From Paralcaligenes sp. KSB-10 (GTDB lineage Bacteria > Pseudomonadota > Gammaproteobacteria > Burkholderiales > Burkholderiaceae_B), in NCBI RefSeq assembly GCF_021266465.1, contig NZ_CP089848.1:2294001-2358000 (forward strand): a DNA stretch of 64,000 nucleotides, in the 5' to 3' direction. Below the pieces are notes generated by a model. The model did no database searches and had not been told where the DNA came from. It worked only from the letters and a program-made list of their open reading frames with translations. The first letter of the stretch is position 1. Each line of letters begins with the position of its first letter. The position numbers and the translations under genes were made by a program. Shown here piece after piece: positions 36,537 through 45,517 of the stretch.

Positions 36537-38318
36537 TCATCCGCCCATCGCCGCACCTTCACGGCGCGGGTCTGCGCCGCCCTCCAGACCCTGCGGCGTA
36601 AACACCACGCCCTGCAGGCCGCTGGGAAACTCGACTTCGCGCACCTCGTGGCCCATGGCGCGCAAGCCCGGCGCCAGGCTATGCAGGCTGGTATTTTTTT
36701 CCAGCTCGGTAAAGCGGTTGCGGCTGCCCAGATTGGGCAAATCGATGGCCTGCTGGATATTCAGGCCGCGATCCAGCACTGCGCGTATGGTCTTGGCCAC
36801 GTAGTTGATGATGGCGCTGCCGCCCGGCGATCCGATCGCCATATAGGGCTTGCCGTCCTTCAGGATAATCATGGGCGACATGGAGCTGCGCGGCCGTTTC
36901 AGGGCTTCGACGCGATTGGCAACGGGCTTGCCCTGGGCATCGACATCCGACAGGGAAAAATCAGTGAGCTGGTTGTTGAGCAAAAAACCCCGCACGAAAA
37001 TCTTGCTGCCAAACGCCGATTCGATGGTGCTGGTCATCGAAACCACATTCGATGCCGCATCGACCGCCACGATATGCGTGGTGGACGGAATTTCAGGCGA
37101 GTCGTCGCGACCGCGCACCGCCCGCATATGCGCCGGATCGCCAGGCGGCGCCACGCCTATCGTGCGATTGGCCTTGATCAGCCCGGCGCGCAAGGCCAGA
37201 TACTTGGGATCGAGCATGGCATGCACTGGAACATCCACGAAATCCGGATCGGCCACGTAGAAATCCCGATCGGCATAAGCCAGCTTTCCGGCCTCGGAAA
37301 AATAATGCACGGCTTCGAGCGAATCGACCGGAAACGTGTCAATCGGCGTATGCGACAGAATGGCCAACATTTGCATAACCGTTATCGGCCCCGAACTGGG
37401 GGGCGGCATGCCGCACAATTTATAAGCCTCGTAAGGCGCGCACACAGGCGCCCGTTCCTGGGCGTAATAACCCGACAAATCGGCCAGAGTCATGTCGCCC
37501 GGCACGGAATGATGCGCAATGGCATGAACGATATCGCGGGCAATCTGGCCGCTGTAAAACGCCTTGGCGCCCTGCTGCGCAACTTGCCGGAATACCTTGG
37601 CCAGGGCGGGATTGCGCAATCGGTGGCCAACCGGCCAGGCATGCCCTTGCGCATCGTAAAAATAGGCCGCGGCGGCAGGCTGTTCGCGCAGGGCCTTGTT
37701 CTGTTCCAGCAAGGCGTGCAGGCGCGGAGAAACCGGGAAACCCTGTTCAGCGATTCGAATGGCCGGCTGAAACAGGGCTTTCCAGGGCAAATGCCCCTGC
37801 TGATCATGCAGCAGTTCCAAGACACGCAAGAGACCGGGTGTACCCACGGAACGGCCACTGTTGACGGCATCCCAAAAAGGGATAGCATGATGATCGCGCA
37901 TAAAGCGGTCGCTGCGCGCCGCCGCCGGCGCGGTTTCGCGGCCATCGTAGGTACGTACGCGATGCCCCGCGGCATCGTAAGTCACGATGAACGCGCCGCC
38001 GCCTATGCCGGACGATTGCGGCTCAACCAGGTTCAGGACCAGTTGCGTGGCAATGACGGCATCGGCCGCATTTCCTCCGCGCCGGATCATCTCGACCCCG
38101 GCCCGGCTGGCCAGCGGATTGGCGCTGGTCACCATGAAATGCCTGGCCCGCACCACCTGGCGCTCGACCCGCCCCGTTCCCGCCTCCGGATTGAGATCCT
38201 CGGCAACCATTGCTTTCCGGATCGGCTCGGGCAGATTCCTGGCCGATGCCGCACCGACGCCCAGCAGCAGCGCCAAACCCACAACAATCAGATTGGAAAA
38301 TATCCGCTCTTGCTTCAT
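36537..38318 (-). CDS. ggt: Gamma-glutamyltransferase
   Basis: Periplasmic N-terminal nucleophile hydrolase that removes or transfers the gamma-glutamyl group of glutathione. 593 residues: a signal peptide (about 1-26, cleavage after ASA), a large subunit, and the autocleavage site before Thr413 in the PSTTHIVAVD motif. Downstream, SPMIILKDGKPYMAIGSPGGS forms the oxyanion and substrate site, and the small subunit ends near GADPRREGAAMGG. A LysR gene lies 13 bases upstream on the same strand, so the two may be co-transcribed. Confidence 0.95.
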   Translation of the reverse strand: MKQERIFSNLIVVGLALLLGVGAASARNLPEPIRKAMVAEDLNPEAGTGRVERQVVRARHFMVTSANPLASRAGVEMIRRGGNAADAVIATQLVLNLVEPQSSGIGGGAFIVTYDAAGHRVRTYDGRETAPAAARSDRFMRDHHAIPFWDAVNSGRSVGTPGLLRVLELLHDQQGHLPWKALFQPAIRIAEQGFPVSPRLHALLEQNKALREQPAAAAYFYDAQGHAWPVGHRLRNPALAKVFRQVAQQGAKAFYSGQIARDIVHAIAHHSVPGDMTLADLSGYYAQERAPVCAPYEAYKLCGMPPPSSGPITVMQMLAILSHTPIDTFPVDSLEAVHYFSEAGKLAYADRDFYVADPDFVDVPVHAMLDPKYLALRAGLIKANRTIGVAPPGDPAHMRAVRGRDDSPEIPSTTHIVAVDAASNVVSMTSTIESAFGSKIFVRGFLLNNQLTDFSLSDVDAQGKPVANRVEALKRPRSSMSPMIILKDGKPYMAIGSPGGSAIINYVAKTIRAVLDRGLNIQQAIDLPNLGSRNRFTELEKNTSLHSLAPGLRAMGHEVREVEFPSGLQGVVFTPQGLEGGADPRREGAAMGG

Positions 38319-38331
38319 GCCGTATCTCCCG

Positions 38332-39222
38332 CTATGGATTCAAATCGACCTGTCCCGACAACCAGGATTCAAATGCCTGCAAGGCCTCGGATCGCTCGTT
38401 ATGGTCGGGGTAGCCAAAATAATAGGCCTCGCTCACTGTCAGCCCTCCTCCAAAAGAACTTGCCAGGCGGCCGGCCCGCAGATCATCCTGCACGACGAAC
38501 TGCGGCGCCAGCGCCACACCCATGCCGGCCTGAACCGCCGCCATCGTCATGGTGAACAGCTCATAACGCGGGCCGCCGCTCATGGAAGGCATGTATTCCC
38601 TGTGATGCTGCCGATACCACTGGCGCCAGGAATCGGGCCGCGAGATCATGTGCAGGTGCGTCAGCGCCGCCAGCCCATCCCGCTCCGCCTGCCGTGCGAG
38701 TTCAGGAAGGCAGACCGGCAACAGTTCGCCCTCATCGAACAGCTTGATTCCCCGGGTGTGCGGCCACATCTGCCCGGCATGGTAGATAGCCGCGTCGAAA
38801 GGATGGTCATTGAACTGAAACGGCAAAGTCCTGACCGACAGGCTTACCGCAATGTCGCCATGTATTTTCTTGAAATCCGGCAAGCGCGGAATCAACCAGT
38901 TGGTGGCCAGCGTGGGCAGGACGGCAATGTGCAGGCTGCGGCCCATGCCGGAACGCGACACCAGGCCAAAAGTGTCTTTTTCAAGCTGCTCCAGATGATG
39001 CCGAACCCGTGCCGCATATTCCGCCCCCGCATCCGTCAGCGCGACCCGGCGCCGGATTCTGGTAAAAAGCTGTACTCCGAGACGATCTTCCAGGCCCGCC
39101 ACCTGTCGGTATACGGCACTATGCGTCAGCGCCAGCTCTTCGGCCGCGCGTGAAAACGAACCCAGGCGCGCAGTGGCCTCAAATGCCTGCAAGGCGCCTA
39201 AATTGGGTATGCCGTTTCTCAT
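38332..39222 (-). CDS. LysR-family transcriptional regulator (GcvA-like)
   Basis: 296 residues with an N-terminal helix-turn-helix (about 15-60; LGSFSRAAEELALTHSAVYR, then LEDRLGVQLFTR) and a periplasmic-binding-like effector domain (about 90-290). The TTRIRRR/LTDAG form and overall length fit the GcvA/AmpR group. It is divergent from a TPP enzyme across a 136-base region with two T-N11-A sites, so it probably controls that gene. ggt is 13 bases downstream. The effector is unknown. Confidence 0.9.
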   Translation of the reverse strand: MRNGIPNLGALQAFEATARLGSFSRAAEELALTHSAVYRQVAGLEDRLGVQLFTRIRRRVALTDAGAEYAARVRHHLEQLEKDTFGLVSRSGMGRSLHIAVLPTLATNWLIPRLPDFKKIHGDIAVSLSVRTLPFQFNDHPFDAAIYHAGQMWPHTRGIKLFDEGELLPVCLPELARQAERDGLAALTHLHMISRPDSWRQWYRQHHREYMPSMSGGPRYELFTMTMAAVQAGMGVALAPQFVVQDDLRAGRLASSFGGGLTVSEAYYFGYPDHNERSEALQAFESWLSGQVDLNP

Positions 39223-39283
39223 TAGAATGACTTATAGATCCAGGTGGGCGGTAGAATCGGACTCTTAAACCGTAACGGTGTCT

Positions 39284-39339
39284 TGCATAATACGCAAGAC
39301 ATTGTGCAATTTTATCAATTGCCTTGTGCATATAACGCA
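39284..39339. promoter_or_regulatory. Twin 13-bp LysR-type operator sites
   Basis: TGCATAATACGCA (39284-39296) and TGCATATAACGCA (39327-39339) are near-identical and each matches the LysR T-N11-A rule with inverted-repeat flanks (GTCTTGC/GCAAGAC at 39280-39300; GTGC/GCAC at 39326-39340). Start points are 43 bases apart, close to four helix turns. A further inverted repeat GCAATT/AATTGC lies between (39306-39322). They lie between the LysR gene and the TPP enzyme gene. Confidence 0.6.
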
Positions 39340-39357
39340 CATTATTCTGGACAAACT

Positions 39358-41055
39358 ATGAAACCCAGCCCATCCCCCGTCCTCACCCCTCGCTTAGGCG
39401 GCCATATCCTGGTCGACCAACTGATTGCTCATGGCGTAGAACATGTTTTCTGCGTACCCGGAGAAAGCTACCTGGCGGTGCTCGACGGCCTGCACGACGC
39501 GGCCATCAAGGTCACGGTCTGCCGTCAGGAAGGCGGTGCGGCGATTATGGCCGACGCGCACGGCAAGCTGACAAACCAGCCGGGAATCTGCATGGTAACC
39601 CGCGGGCCGGGCGCATCCAACGCCATGGCCGGCGTGCATATCGCACACCAGGATTCCACCCCGATGATTCTGTTTGTGGGGCAGATCGATCGGGCCATGC
39701 GCGAACGCGACGCCTTTCAAGAGATGGATTATCGGGCCGTATTCGGTACCCAGGCCAAGTGGGTCACTGAAATCGACCAAATCGAACGCATACCGGAAAT
39801 CGTTTCGCGCGCCTTTCATATCGCAACCTCGGGACGCCCGGGGCCGGTAGTGATCGCCTTGCCGGAAGACATGCTGACCGAACAGGCCAGTGTCGCCGAC
39901 GCCCCGCGCTACGAAGTCGTGGAAACCGCGCCGACCGGGCAACAGATGACCGAGCTCGGCCAGCAACTTGCACGGGCCAAAAAGCCCATAGCCATACTGG
40001 GAGGCTCGCGCTGGAGCGAACAGGCAAGCCAACAATTCGCCGAATTCGCCGAGCGCTACCAGCTTCCGGTCGCGGTGCAGTTCAGGCGGCAAATGCTGTG
40101 CTCGACCGATCACCCGACTTTCGTTGGCGACGTGGGCCTGGGCAGCAATCCCGAACTGATGCAGTACATCAGGGATGCCGATCTGATCCTGCTGGTCGGC
40201 GGCCGCATGTCGGAAATCGCCAGCCAGAGCTATACGCTGCTCGACATACCCGTACCCGCGCAATACCTGATCCATATTCATCCCGACGGCAGCGAACTGA
40301 ATCGCGTCTATCGCGCCGACCTGGCCATTAATGTATCGCCCGCTTCCTTTGCCAACGCCGTGGCGCAACTGCAGCCCGCCCAGGCCCCGGCCTGGTCAGG
40401 CCTGACGCAGGCGTTGCGCGCCAGCCACATTGCCTGGCGCAATCCCGACAAGATCCAGAACCCGGGTGCCTTGCAAATGGGCCAGGTCATGCACTACCTG
40501 GAAGCCACGCTGCCGGACGACGCCATCATGTGCAACGGCGCCGGCAACTACGCCACCTGGCTGCACCGATTCCACCAGTTCAAGCGTTACGGCACGCAGC
40601 TTGCCCCCACATCGGGGTCGATGGGTTACGGCCTGCCCGCCGCTGTCGGCGCCAAGCGTATCGAGCCCGATAGAACCGTGGTCTGCTTTGCCGGCGACGG
40701 CTGCTTCATGATGCACGGGCAGGAATTCGCCACGGCGGTGCAATACCAGTTGCCCATTGTCGTGATCCTGATCGACAACGGTATGTACGGCACGATCCGC
40801 ATGCACCAGGAACGCCATTATCCCGAACGGATTTCCGCCACCGCATTGCAGAATCCGGATTTTTCCGCCTATGCCCAGGCCTTCGGCGGCCATGGCGAGC
40901 GGGTCGAGACAACAGAACAGTTCGGCCCCGCCTTCGAGCGCGCCGTGGCCAGCGGAAAGCCGGCAATTCTGCACTGCATCATCGATCCCGAAACCATCAC
41001 GCCCACCACGACGCTGCAGAAAATTCGCCAGCAGGCACTCGCATCGAAGGCTTGA
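39358..41055 (+). CDS. Acetolactate synthase-like TPP enzyme, substrate unknown
   Basis: 565 residues with the three POX/ALS domains. Catalytic Glu58 lies in CRQEGGAAIMADAHGKL, the central domain runs about 195-330, and the TPP/metal motif is GDGCFMMHGQEFATAV...LIDNGMYG (about 445-480). The C-terminal GMYGTIRMHQERHYP matches the ALS-like group, but no FAD-specific assignment or small regulatory subunit is visible, so it need not make acetolactate. I chose the ATG at 39358; the open frame extends back over the operator region. It is divergent from a LysR gene, likely its regulator. Confidence 0.85.
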   Translation: MKPSPSPVLTPRLGGHILVDQLIAHGVEHVFCVPGESYLAVLDGLHDAAIKVTVCRQEGGAAIMADAHGKLTNQPGICMVTRGPGASNAMAGVHIAHQDSTPMILFVGQIDRAMRERDAFQEMDYRAVFGTQAKWVTEIDQIERIPEIVSRAFHIATSGRPGPVVIALPEDMLTEQASVADAPRYEVVETAPTGQQMTELGQQLARAKKPIAILGGSRWSEQASQQFAEFAERYQLPVAVQFRRQMLCSTDHPTFVGDVGLGSNPELMQYIRDADLILLVGGRMSEIASQSYTLLDIPVPAQYLIHIHPDGSELNRVYRADLAINVSPASFANAVAQLQPAQAPAWSGLTQALRASHIAWRNPDKIQNPGALQMGQVMHYLEATLPDDAIMCNGAGNYATWLHRFHQFKRYGTQLAPTSGSMGYGLPAAVGAKRIEPDRTVVCFAGDGCFMMHGQEFATAVQYQLPIVVILIDNGMYGTIRMHQERHYPERISATALQNPDFSAYAQAFGGHGERVETTEQFGPAFERAVASGKPAILHCIIDPETITPTTTLQKIRQQALASKA

Positions 41056-41130
41056 GGCCCTTATAAGCGCTGTGTTTTTTGCAAAAATACTTTAAACTTA
41101 AAATTATTTATATCGAATCCGGAGTCCCCC

Positions 41131-42324
41131 ATGTCCTCAGCCCCCTCTTTCCATTGGCAAGATCCATTATTGCTGGACACCCAGCTCACTGAAGAAGAGC
41201 GCATGGTGCGCGATGCGGCACACGCTTATGCACAGGACAAGCTGGCGCCGCGCGTACTCGAGGCTTTTCGAAACGAAAAAACCGATCCGGCCATTTTTGC
41301 CGAAATGGGCGAATTGGGCCTGTTGGGCGCCATGATTCCGGTCGAATACGGCGGCGCCGGCCTGAACTATGTCAGCTACGGCTTGATCGCCCGCGAGGTC
41401 GAACGCGTCGATTCCGGCTATCGCTCCATGATGAGCGTGCAGTCTTCGCTGGTCATGGTGCCTATCAATGAGTTCGGCAGCGAGGCACAAAAACAGAAAT
41501 ACCTGCCCAAGCTGGCCCGCGGCGAATGGATAGGCTGTTTCGGCCTGACCGAGCCCAACCACGGCTCCGACCCAGGCAGCATGGATACGCGCGCGGTCAA
41601 AACAGCCAATGGCTACAAGCTCACCGGCAATAAAATGTGGATCACCAATTCGCCGATCGCCGATGTTTTCGTGGTTTGGGCCAACTGCTCCGGCGGCCCA
41701 TATGACGGCAAGATCCGCGGCTTCATCCTTGAAAAGGGCATGAAAGGCCTGTCGGCACCCGCCATTCATGGCAAAGTGGGGCTGCGCGCCTCGATTACCG
41801 GCGAAATCGTCATGGACGAGGTTGAAGTCGCCGAAGAGCAGATGCTGCCGGGCGTCAGCGGCCTCAAGGGCCCCTTTACGTGCCTGAATTCGGCGCGCTT
41901 CGGCATTGCCTGGGGGGCGCTTGGTGCCGCGGAATTCTGCTGGCACACGGCGCGCCAGTACACCCTGGACCGCAAGCAGTTCGGCCGCCCCCTGGCGGCT
42001 ACACAATTGATCCAGAAAAAACTGGCCGACATGCAAACCGAAATCACGCTGGCGCTGCAGGGTTGCCTGCGCCTGGGGCGCATGAAAGACGAAGGCACGG
42101 CCGCCGTCGAGATCACTTCGATCATGAAACGCAATTCTTGCGGCAAATCGCTGGACATCGCGCGCATGGCTCGCGATATGCTGGGGGGCAACGGCATTTC
42201 CGATGAGTTCGGGGTGGCCCGCCATCTGGTCAATCTTGAAGTCGTGAACACTTACGAAGGCACGCACGATGTGCACGCCCTGATCCTGGGTCGCGCTCAA
42301 ACCGGCATCCAGGCGTTTTTCTAA
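41131..42324 (+). CDS. gcdH: Glutaryl-CoA dehydrogenase (acyl-CoA dehydrogenase family)
   Basis: Flavoprotein converting glutaryl-CoA to crotonyl-CoA in lysine, tryptophan and aromatic catabolism. 397 residues with the GcdH hallmarks [30 protein letters not shown] and [16 protein letters not shown], where Glu376 is the catalytic base. The N-terminus starts [18 protein letters not shown] as in bacterial GcdH. A CCGGAG ribosome binding site is near the ATG and a TTTAAACTTAAAAT stretch upstream may hold the promoter. It is 75 bases after the TPP enzyme, possibly separate. Confidence 0.92.
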   Translation: MSSAPSFHWQDPLLLDTQLTEEERMVRDAAHAYAQDKLAPRVLEAFRNEKTDPAIFAEMGELGLLGAMIPVEYGGAGLNYVSYGLIAREVERVDSGYRSMMSVQSSLVMVPINEFGSEAQKQKYLPKLARGEWIGCFGLTEPNHGSDPGSMDTRAVKTANGYKLTGNKMWITNSPIADVFVVWANCSGGPYDGKIRGFILEKGMKGLSAPAIHGKVGLRASITGEIVMDEVEVAEEQMLPGVSGLKGPFTCLNSARFGIAWGALGAAEFCWHTARQYTLDRKQFGRPLAATQLIQKKLADMQTEITLALQGCLRLGRMKDEGTAAVEITSIMKRNSCGKSLDIARMARDMLGGNGISDEFGVARHLVNLEVVNTYEGTHDVHALILGRAQTGIQAFF

Positions 42325-43002
42325 GACGGCTTGCAAGAGGGGCAGCCTAGAGCATTTTTGGTTCGAGTGTTTGCCGCGCTGAATGCGTTTCTATGACTTT
42401 CGTTTTGAGCCGTTTTTAGGCTTGGGGTGTGAATTTGGGCTGCCTGTACTGGCTTGAGCGATGGCTTTGGCTGTGCATTGGTGTGTGGGCGGCGGTTAAT
42501 TCTATAAAGACGCCGCAGGGTGGGCGGTGCAGCGAGAGAAGCGTTGAGGTCATGCATCGAGGTATACCTTGGGCCGGCAAGTTCATTCCAGGCATGCCAT
42601 TACGTGAGCCGTCTATCGGGGCTTGGGGTCAGGACCGGCGTAAGGCGTGCGCCGGATTTAGCTCGGCAAGGCGGGGGAAGTCGTCGGGCGCTGTCTGAAC
42701 GGAGCCTCGCGCAGTGTGCGAGGCGTAGTGAGTTCGACCGACGCCCGCCTTGACGAGCTAAATCCGGATGAAGCACGCCGTGCCGGGCCTGACCCCAAGC
42801 CCCGATAGACGGCGTCTTAAAATACCAAAGCGACCAAAACATCAAATCCCGCAAACAACCCGAACCAAAAACGACCTAGTAACCGCCTGTCATCCAAATT
42901 CTTCAGATACGGAAGCGGCAACCCGCCAAAACCCGCGAATTCTTCTTATCAGGGAGACCCAGGCAAGATATACTGCCGAAAAAACACGCAGGAGGTGAAA
43001 GC
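42325..43002. other. Gene-free 678-base region with palindromic repeat C
   Basis: No open frame here looks like a protein. The left part (42325-42600) is of lower GC than the genes; repeat C occupies 42608-42813; the right part (42820-43000) is A-rich and holds AGGAGGTG about 7 bases before the TM2 gene start. A 79-codon minus-strand frame (42321-42557) has no family features and I do not call it. Confidence 0.6.
42608..42813. repeat. Long palindromic repeat C
   Basis: A perfect 26-base inverted repeat (42608-42633 with 42788-42813) continues inward with near-matching arms (GCCGGATTTAGCTCG and CGAGCTAAATCCGG, then GGCGGG/CCCGCC), giving a roughly 200-base interrupted palindrome. A central hairpin GCCTCGC/GCGAGGC sits near 42704-42724. 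It shares no sequence with repeats A and B. It carries no T-run or ORF. It may be a lineage-specific dispersed or MITE-like element. Confidence 0.75.
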
Positions 43003-43437
43003 ATGAAAGGTTCTATTCTGGATATCAATGCCGGCTCTGGACTCATCGCCGGCGACGACGGTAAACGCTACTCCTTTGCATCCACGGAATGGCGCGGCCA
43101 GGTGCCCGGCCAGGCGGGCCAGAAGGTCGATTTTGAAGCGCAGGGCGACACGGCAACCGCCATCTACCCCGACAAAAGCACCGACGATTCCTCCAAAAGA
43201 ATCCTCGCCGGCATTCTGGCAATATTGCTGGGCGGCCTGGGCATACACAAGTTTTATCTGGGCTACACCAAGGAAGGCGTGATCATGCTGGTGGTGTTCG
43301 TCCTGGGCTTCATCCTGTTCAGCCTGCCCTCCATCGTCATAGGCATCATCGCCTTTATCGAAGGGATAATCTACCTGACCAAATCGAATGCCGACTTCGA
43401 ACGCATCTACGTAACCGGGCGAAAACCCTGGTTCTAG
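43003..43437 (+). CDS. TM2-domain membrane protein with cold-shock-like N-terminal domain
   Basis: 144 residues. The first ~50 residues (MKGSILDINAGSGLIAGDDG, then KRYSFASTEWRG and GQKVDFEAQGD) resemble the CspA-like OB fold. The C-terminal part has two hydrophobic helices (ILAGILAILLGGLGIHKFYL and VIMLVVFVLGFILFSLPSIV) with the TM2 signature GGLGIHKFYLGYTKEG. An AGGAGGTG ribosome binding site is ideal. It stands alone after the repeat C region. The biological role of TM2 proteins is poorly known. Confidence 0.85.
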   Translation: MKGSILDINAGSGLIAGDDGKRYSFASTEWRGQVPGQAGQKVDFEAQGDTATAIYPDKSTDDSSKRILAGILAILLGGLGIHKFYLGYTKEGVIMLVVFVLGFILFSLPSIVIGIIAFIEGIIYLTKSNADFERIYVTGRKPWF

Positions 43438-43533
43438 GCGGCATTGCCCGGTGCAACAACCGGAGCCCACAAGGGATACCCCTACGAAACGGATAGCTCA
43501 TGTCCCTGCGCATGAGCCCCTGCAAACGCATTC

Positions 43534-43977
43534 CTATTTGCCGTTATCCAGTTCGAACAGGCTCGTGGCCTCGACCTCGAGCACTTGTTCTTTACGCTGG
43601 TTGAATACCCGCCAGGTCCAGCGCATGATGCCCAGGTCGTCGCGGCTTGATGAAATACGCACCGAATCCACCGTTGCCTCCAGGTGGATCGCGTCGTCGG
43701 GACGCACCGGCAGCAGCCAGCGCAGCTTTTCCAGGCCAGGCGAACCAAAAGACTCGGAGTCATGCAGGGCTGCATCGACCGCCATGCGCATGGCCAAGCT
43801 ACAGGTCAGCCAGCCGCTGGCGATCAGGCCTTCCCACCGCCCCTGCTCGGCGCGTTTGACGTCGGTATGAAACCATTGCGGATCGTAAGCCTTGGCAAAA
43901 CTCAGCATTTCCTCCTGACTGACGACCACAGGAGGATGTGTAACCACCATCCCGGCTTTGAATTCGCTGAATTTCAT
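43534..43977 (-). CDS. MaoC-like hot-dog dehydratase
   Basis: 147-residue hot-dog fold protein of the (R)-specific enoyl-CoA hydratase type. The signature YDPQWFHTDV (Asp and His catalytic pair), followed by GLIASGWLTCSLAMR, is the MaoC pattern, and VTHPPVVVSQEEMLSFAKAY precedes it. The substrate is unknown. It lies about 190 bases downstream of boxA on the same strand, so it could be a late gene of the box operon or independent. Confidence 0.85.
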   Translation of the reverse strand: MKFSEFKAGMVVTHPPVVVSQEEMLSFAKAYDPQWFHTDVKRAEQGRWEGLIASGWLTCSLAMRMAVDAALHDSESFGSPGLEKLRWLLPVRPDDAIHLEATVDSVRISSSRDDLGIMRWTWRVFNQRKEQVLEVEATSLFELDNGK

Positions 43978-44168
43978 GGCAAAACCTCTAAAAGCAATGA
44001 TAGATAATGCGCTCCATGCCGCCTGAACCGCCCGACGGCAGGCCAGGCATAATGGACCGCAGGTAGCCTTGAAGTTTAACCGCCCGGAGCAGGAATGGCA
44101 TTCGCGCCTATCCAGACAGGCCGGGCAAGCCGGCCCGCCCTCTATTCGAGAACAGCGCGCCAGACGCT

Positions 44169-45428
44169 TTAATATGTCTCGAAATGCAGGCGCCCCTGGG
44201 ATTTAAGCTGGCTATGAACGTCCAGCCAATGCCTGCCCGCCCCTGACACCACATCCTGCAGGGCATCGATCACTCCGGCTTCCATGCCTTTCAGGCCGCA
44301 TACGTAGATGCAGGTCTTGTCGCTTTCCAGCAGTGCCGCTACTTCGCCGGCGCGTTCGCGTATCAGGTCTTGCACGTAGCGCTTGGGCTGATCGGTCGAT
44401 CGCGACAAGGCCAGATTGATATCGATGAAATCCTTGGGCAGATTCATGAGAGGCCCGAAGTATGGAAGCTCGCGCTGCGTGCGTGCGCCGAAAAACAGCA
44501 TGAGCTTGCCGCTGAAACCTTTGTCTTTCACCAGGCGCCGACAACGCTCGGTCATGGCGCGCATAGGTGCCGAGCCGGTACCGGTGCAAATCATGATCAG
44601 ATTGGAGTCTTCCTGATTGGGCATCAGGAACGTATTGCCAAACGGCCCGATAACCTGCACGGTGTCGTTCTTTTTCAGATCGCACAAATAGTTCGAACAC
44701 ACGCCCAGAATGGGTTTGCCATCGTAGCCGGCTGTCACGCGCTTGACCGTCAGCGACAGATTGTTGTAGCGCGGGCGCTCGCCGTCGCGCGGGCTGGCTA
44801 TGGAATACTGGCGGGCATGATAGGCGCGGCCGGCGCTATCGGCGCCCGGCGGAAAAACCGCAATCGACTGCCCTTCCAGAACGGGAAAAGGCGCATCGCC
44901 GAAATCCAGCACGATATGGTGAATATCGCTCTCGGTGTCCTCGTCGGTTACCCGGTAATTGCCCACCACCGTGGCCATCACTGGATTCTTGTGCGTGTAC
45001 AGATTGACGTAGGGGTGCGCAGCCGACCACGGCGGAATGCTGGCGCCGGCCGAGGTCGAAGGCATGCCCTGCAGATCGTTTGCCGGATCGTCTCCAGAGT
45101 CGATCGAAACCGTAATCACCGCGGCCGGCGCAACGGCGGGCGTCTCGTCCAGGGCCTGCTCGGCGGGCAATTCGTTCCAGCCGAACTGCGCGTCCATGCC
45201 ATAGGCCTGATCCGACAGCACCTTGAGCCAATTATCGATGGCGCCCGTGGGGCACGGCGGCACACAGGCCATGCAGCTATTGCAGATTTCGGGGTTCACC
45301 ACATAATTGTTCGAATCATGGGTAATGGCATCGATCGGACAGGTTTCCTCGCACGTATTGCAGCGTATGCAAATTTCGGGATCGATCAGGTGCTGCTTGA
45401 TGACGTGAGTTGGTATCGGTGCTGTCAT
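44169..45428 (-). CDS. boxA: Benzoyl-CoA 2,3-epoxidase reductase subunit BoxA
   Basis: Electron-transfer subunit that passes electrons from NADPH to the oxygenase BoxB. 419 residues from the ATG at 45428: an N-terminal double 4Fe-4S ferredoxin domain (Cys20/23/26/30 in [11 protein letters not shown] and Cys49/52/55/59 in [11 protein letters not shown]), a linker (about 65-140), then an FNR-like FAD/NADPH reductase with ARQYSIAS (FAD), [11 protein letters not shown] (NADPH) and YVCGLKGME near the C-terminus. boxB ends 89 bases upstream on the same strand. Third gene of the boxC-B-A run. Confidence 0.95.
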   Translation of the reverse strand: MTAPIPTHVIKQHLIDPEICIRCNTCEETCPIDAITHDSNNYVVNPEICNSCMACVPPCPTGAIDNWLKVLSDQAYGMDAQFGWNELPAEQALDETPAVAPAAVITVSIDSGDDPANDLQGMPSTSAGASIPPWSAAHPYVNLYTHKNPVMATVVGNYRVTDEDTESDIHHIVLDFGDAPFPVLEGQSIAVFPPGADSAGRAYHARQYSIASPRDGERPRYNNLSLTVKRVTAGYDGKPILGVCSNYLCDLKKNDTVQVIGPFGNTFLMPNQEDSNLIMICTGTGSAPMRAMTERCRRLVKDKGFSGKLMLFFGARTQRELPYFGPLMNLPKDFIDINLALSRSTDQPKRYVQDLIRERAGEVAALLESDKTCIYVCGLKGMEAGVIDALQDVVSGAGRHWLDVHSQLKSQGRLHFETY

Positions 45429-45517
45429 GATTGAACTCCTCATTGCCGGAACGACCGCCCGTCTGGGCTGCAACCCCGAAAATGCAGGCTTCGCACAGGA
45501 AGCCTTGTTCTTGAATG

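Noticed and set aside
36648-38555. Long plus-strand frame opposite ggt
   Set aside because: Shadow of ggt with no recognisable motif.
42321-42557. 79-codon minus-strand frame after gcdH
   Set aside because: It overlaps the gcdH stop, has atypical composition and no family features.
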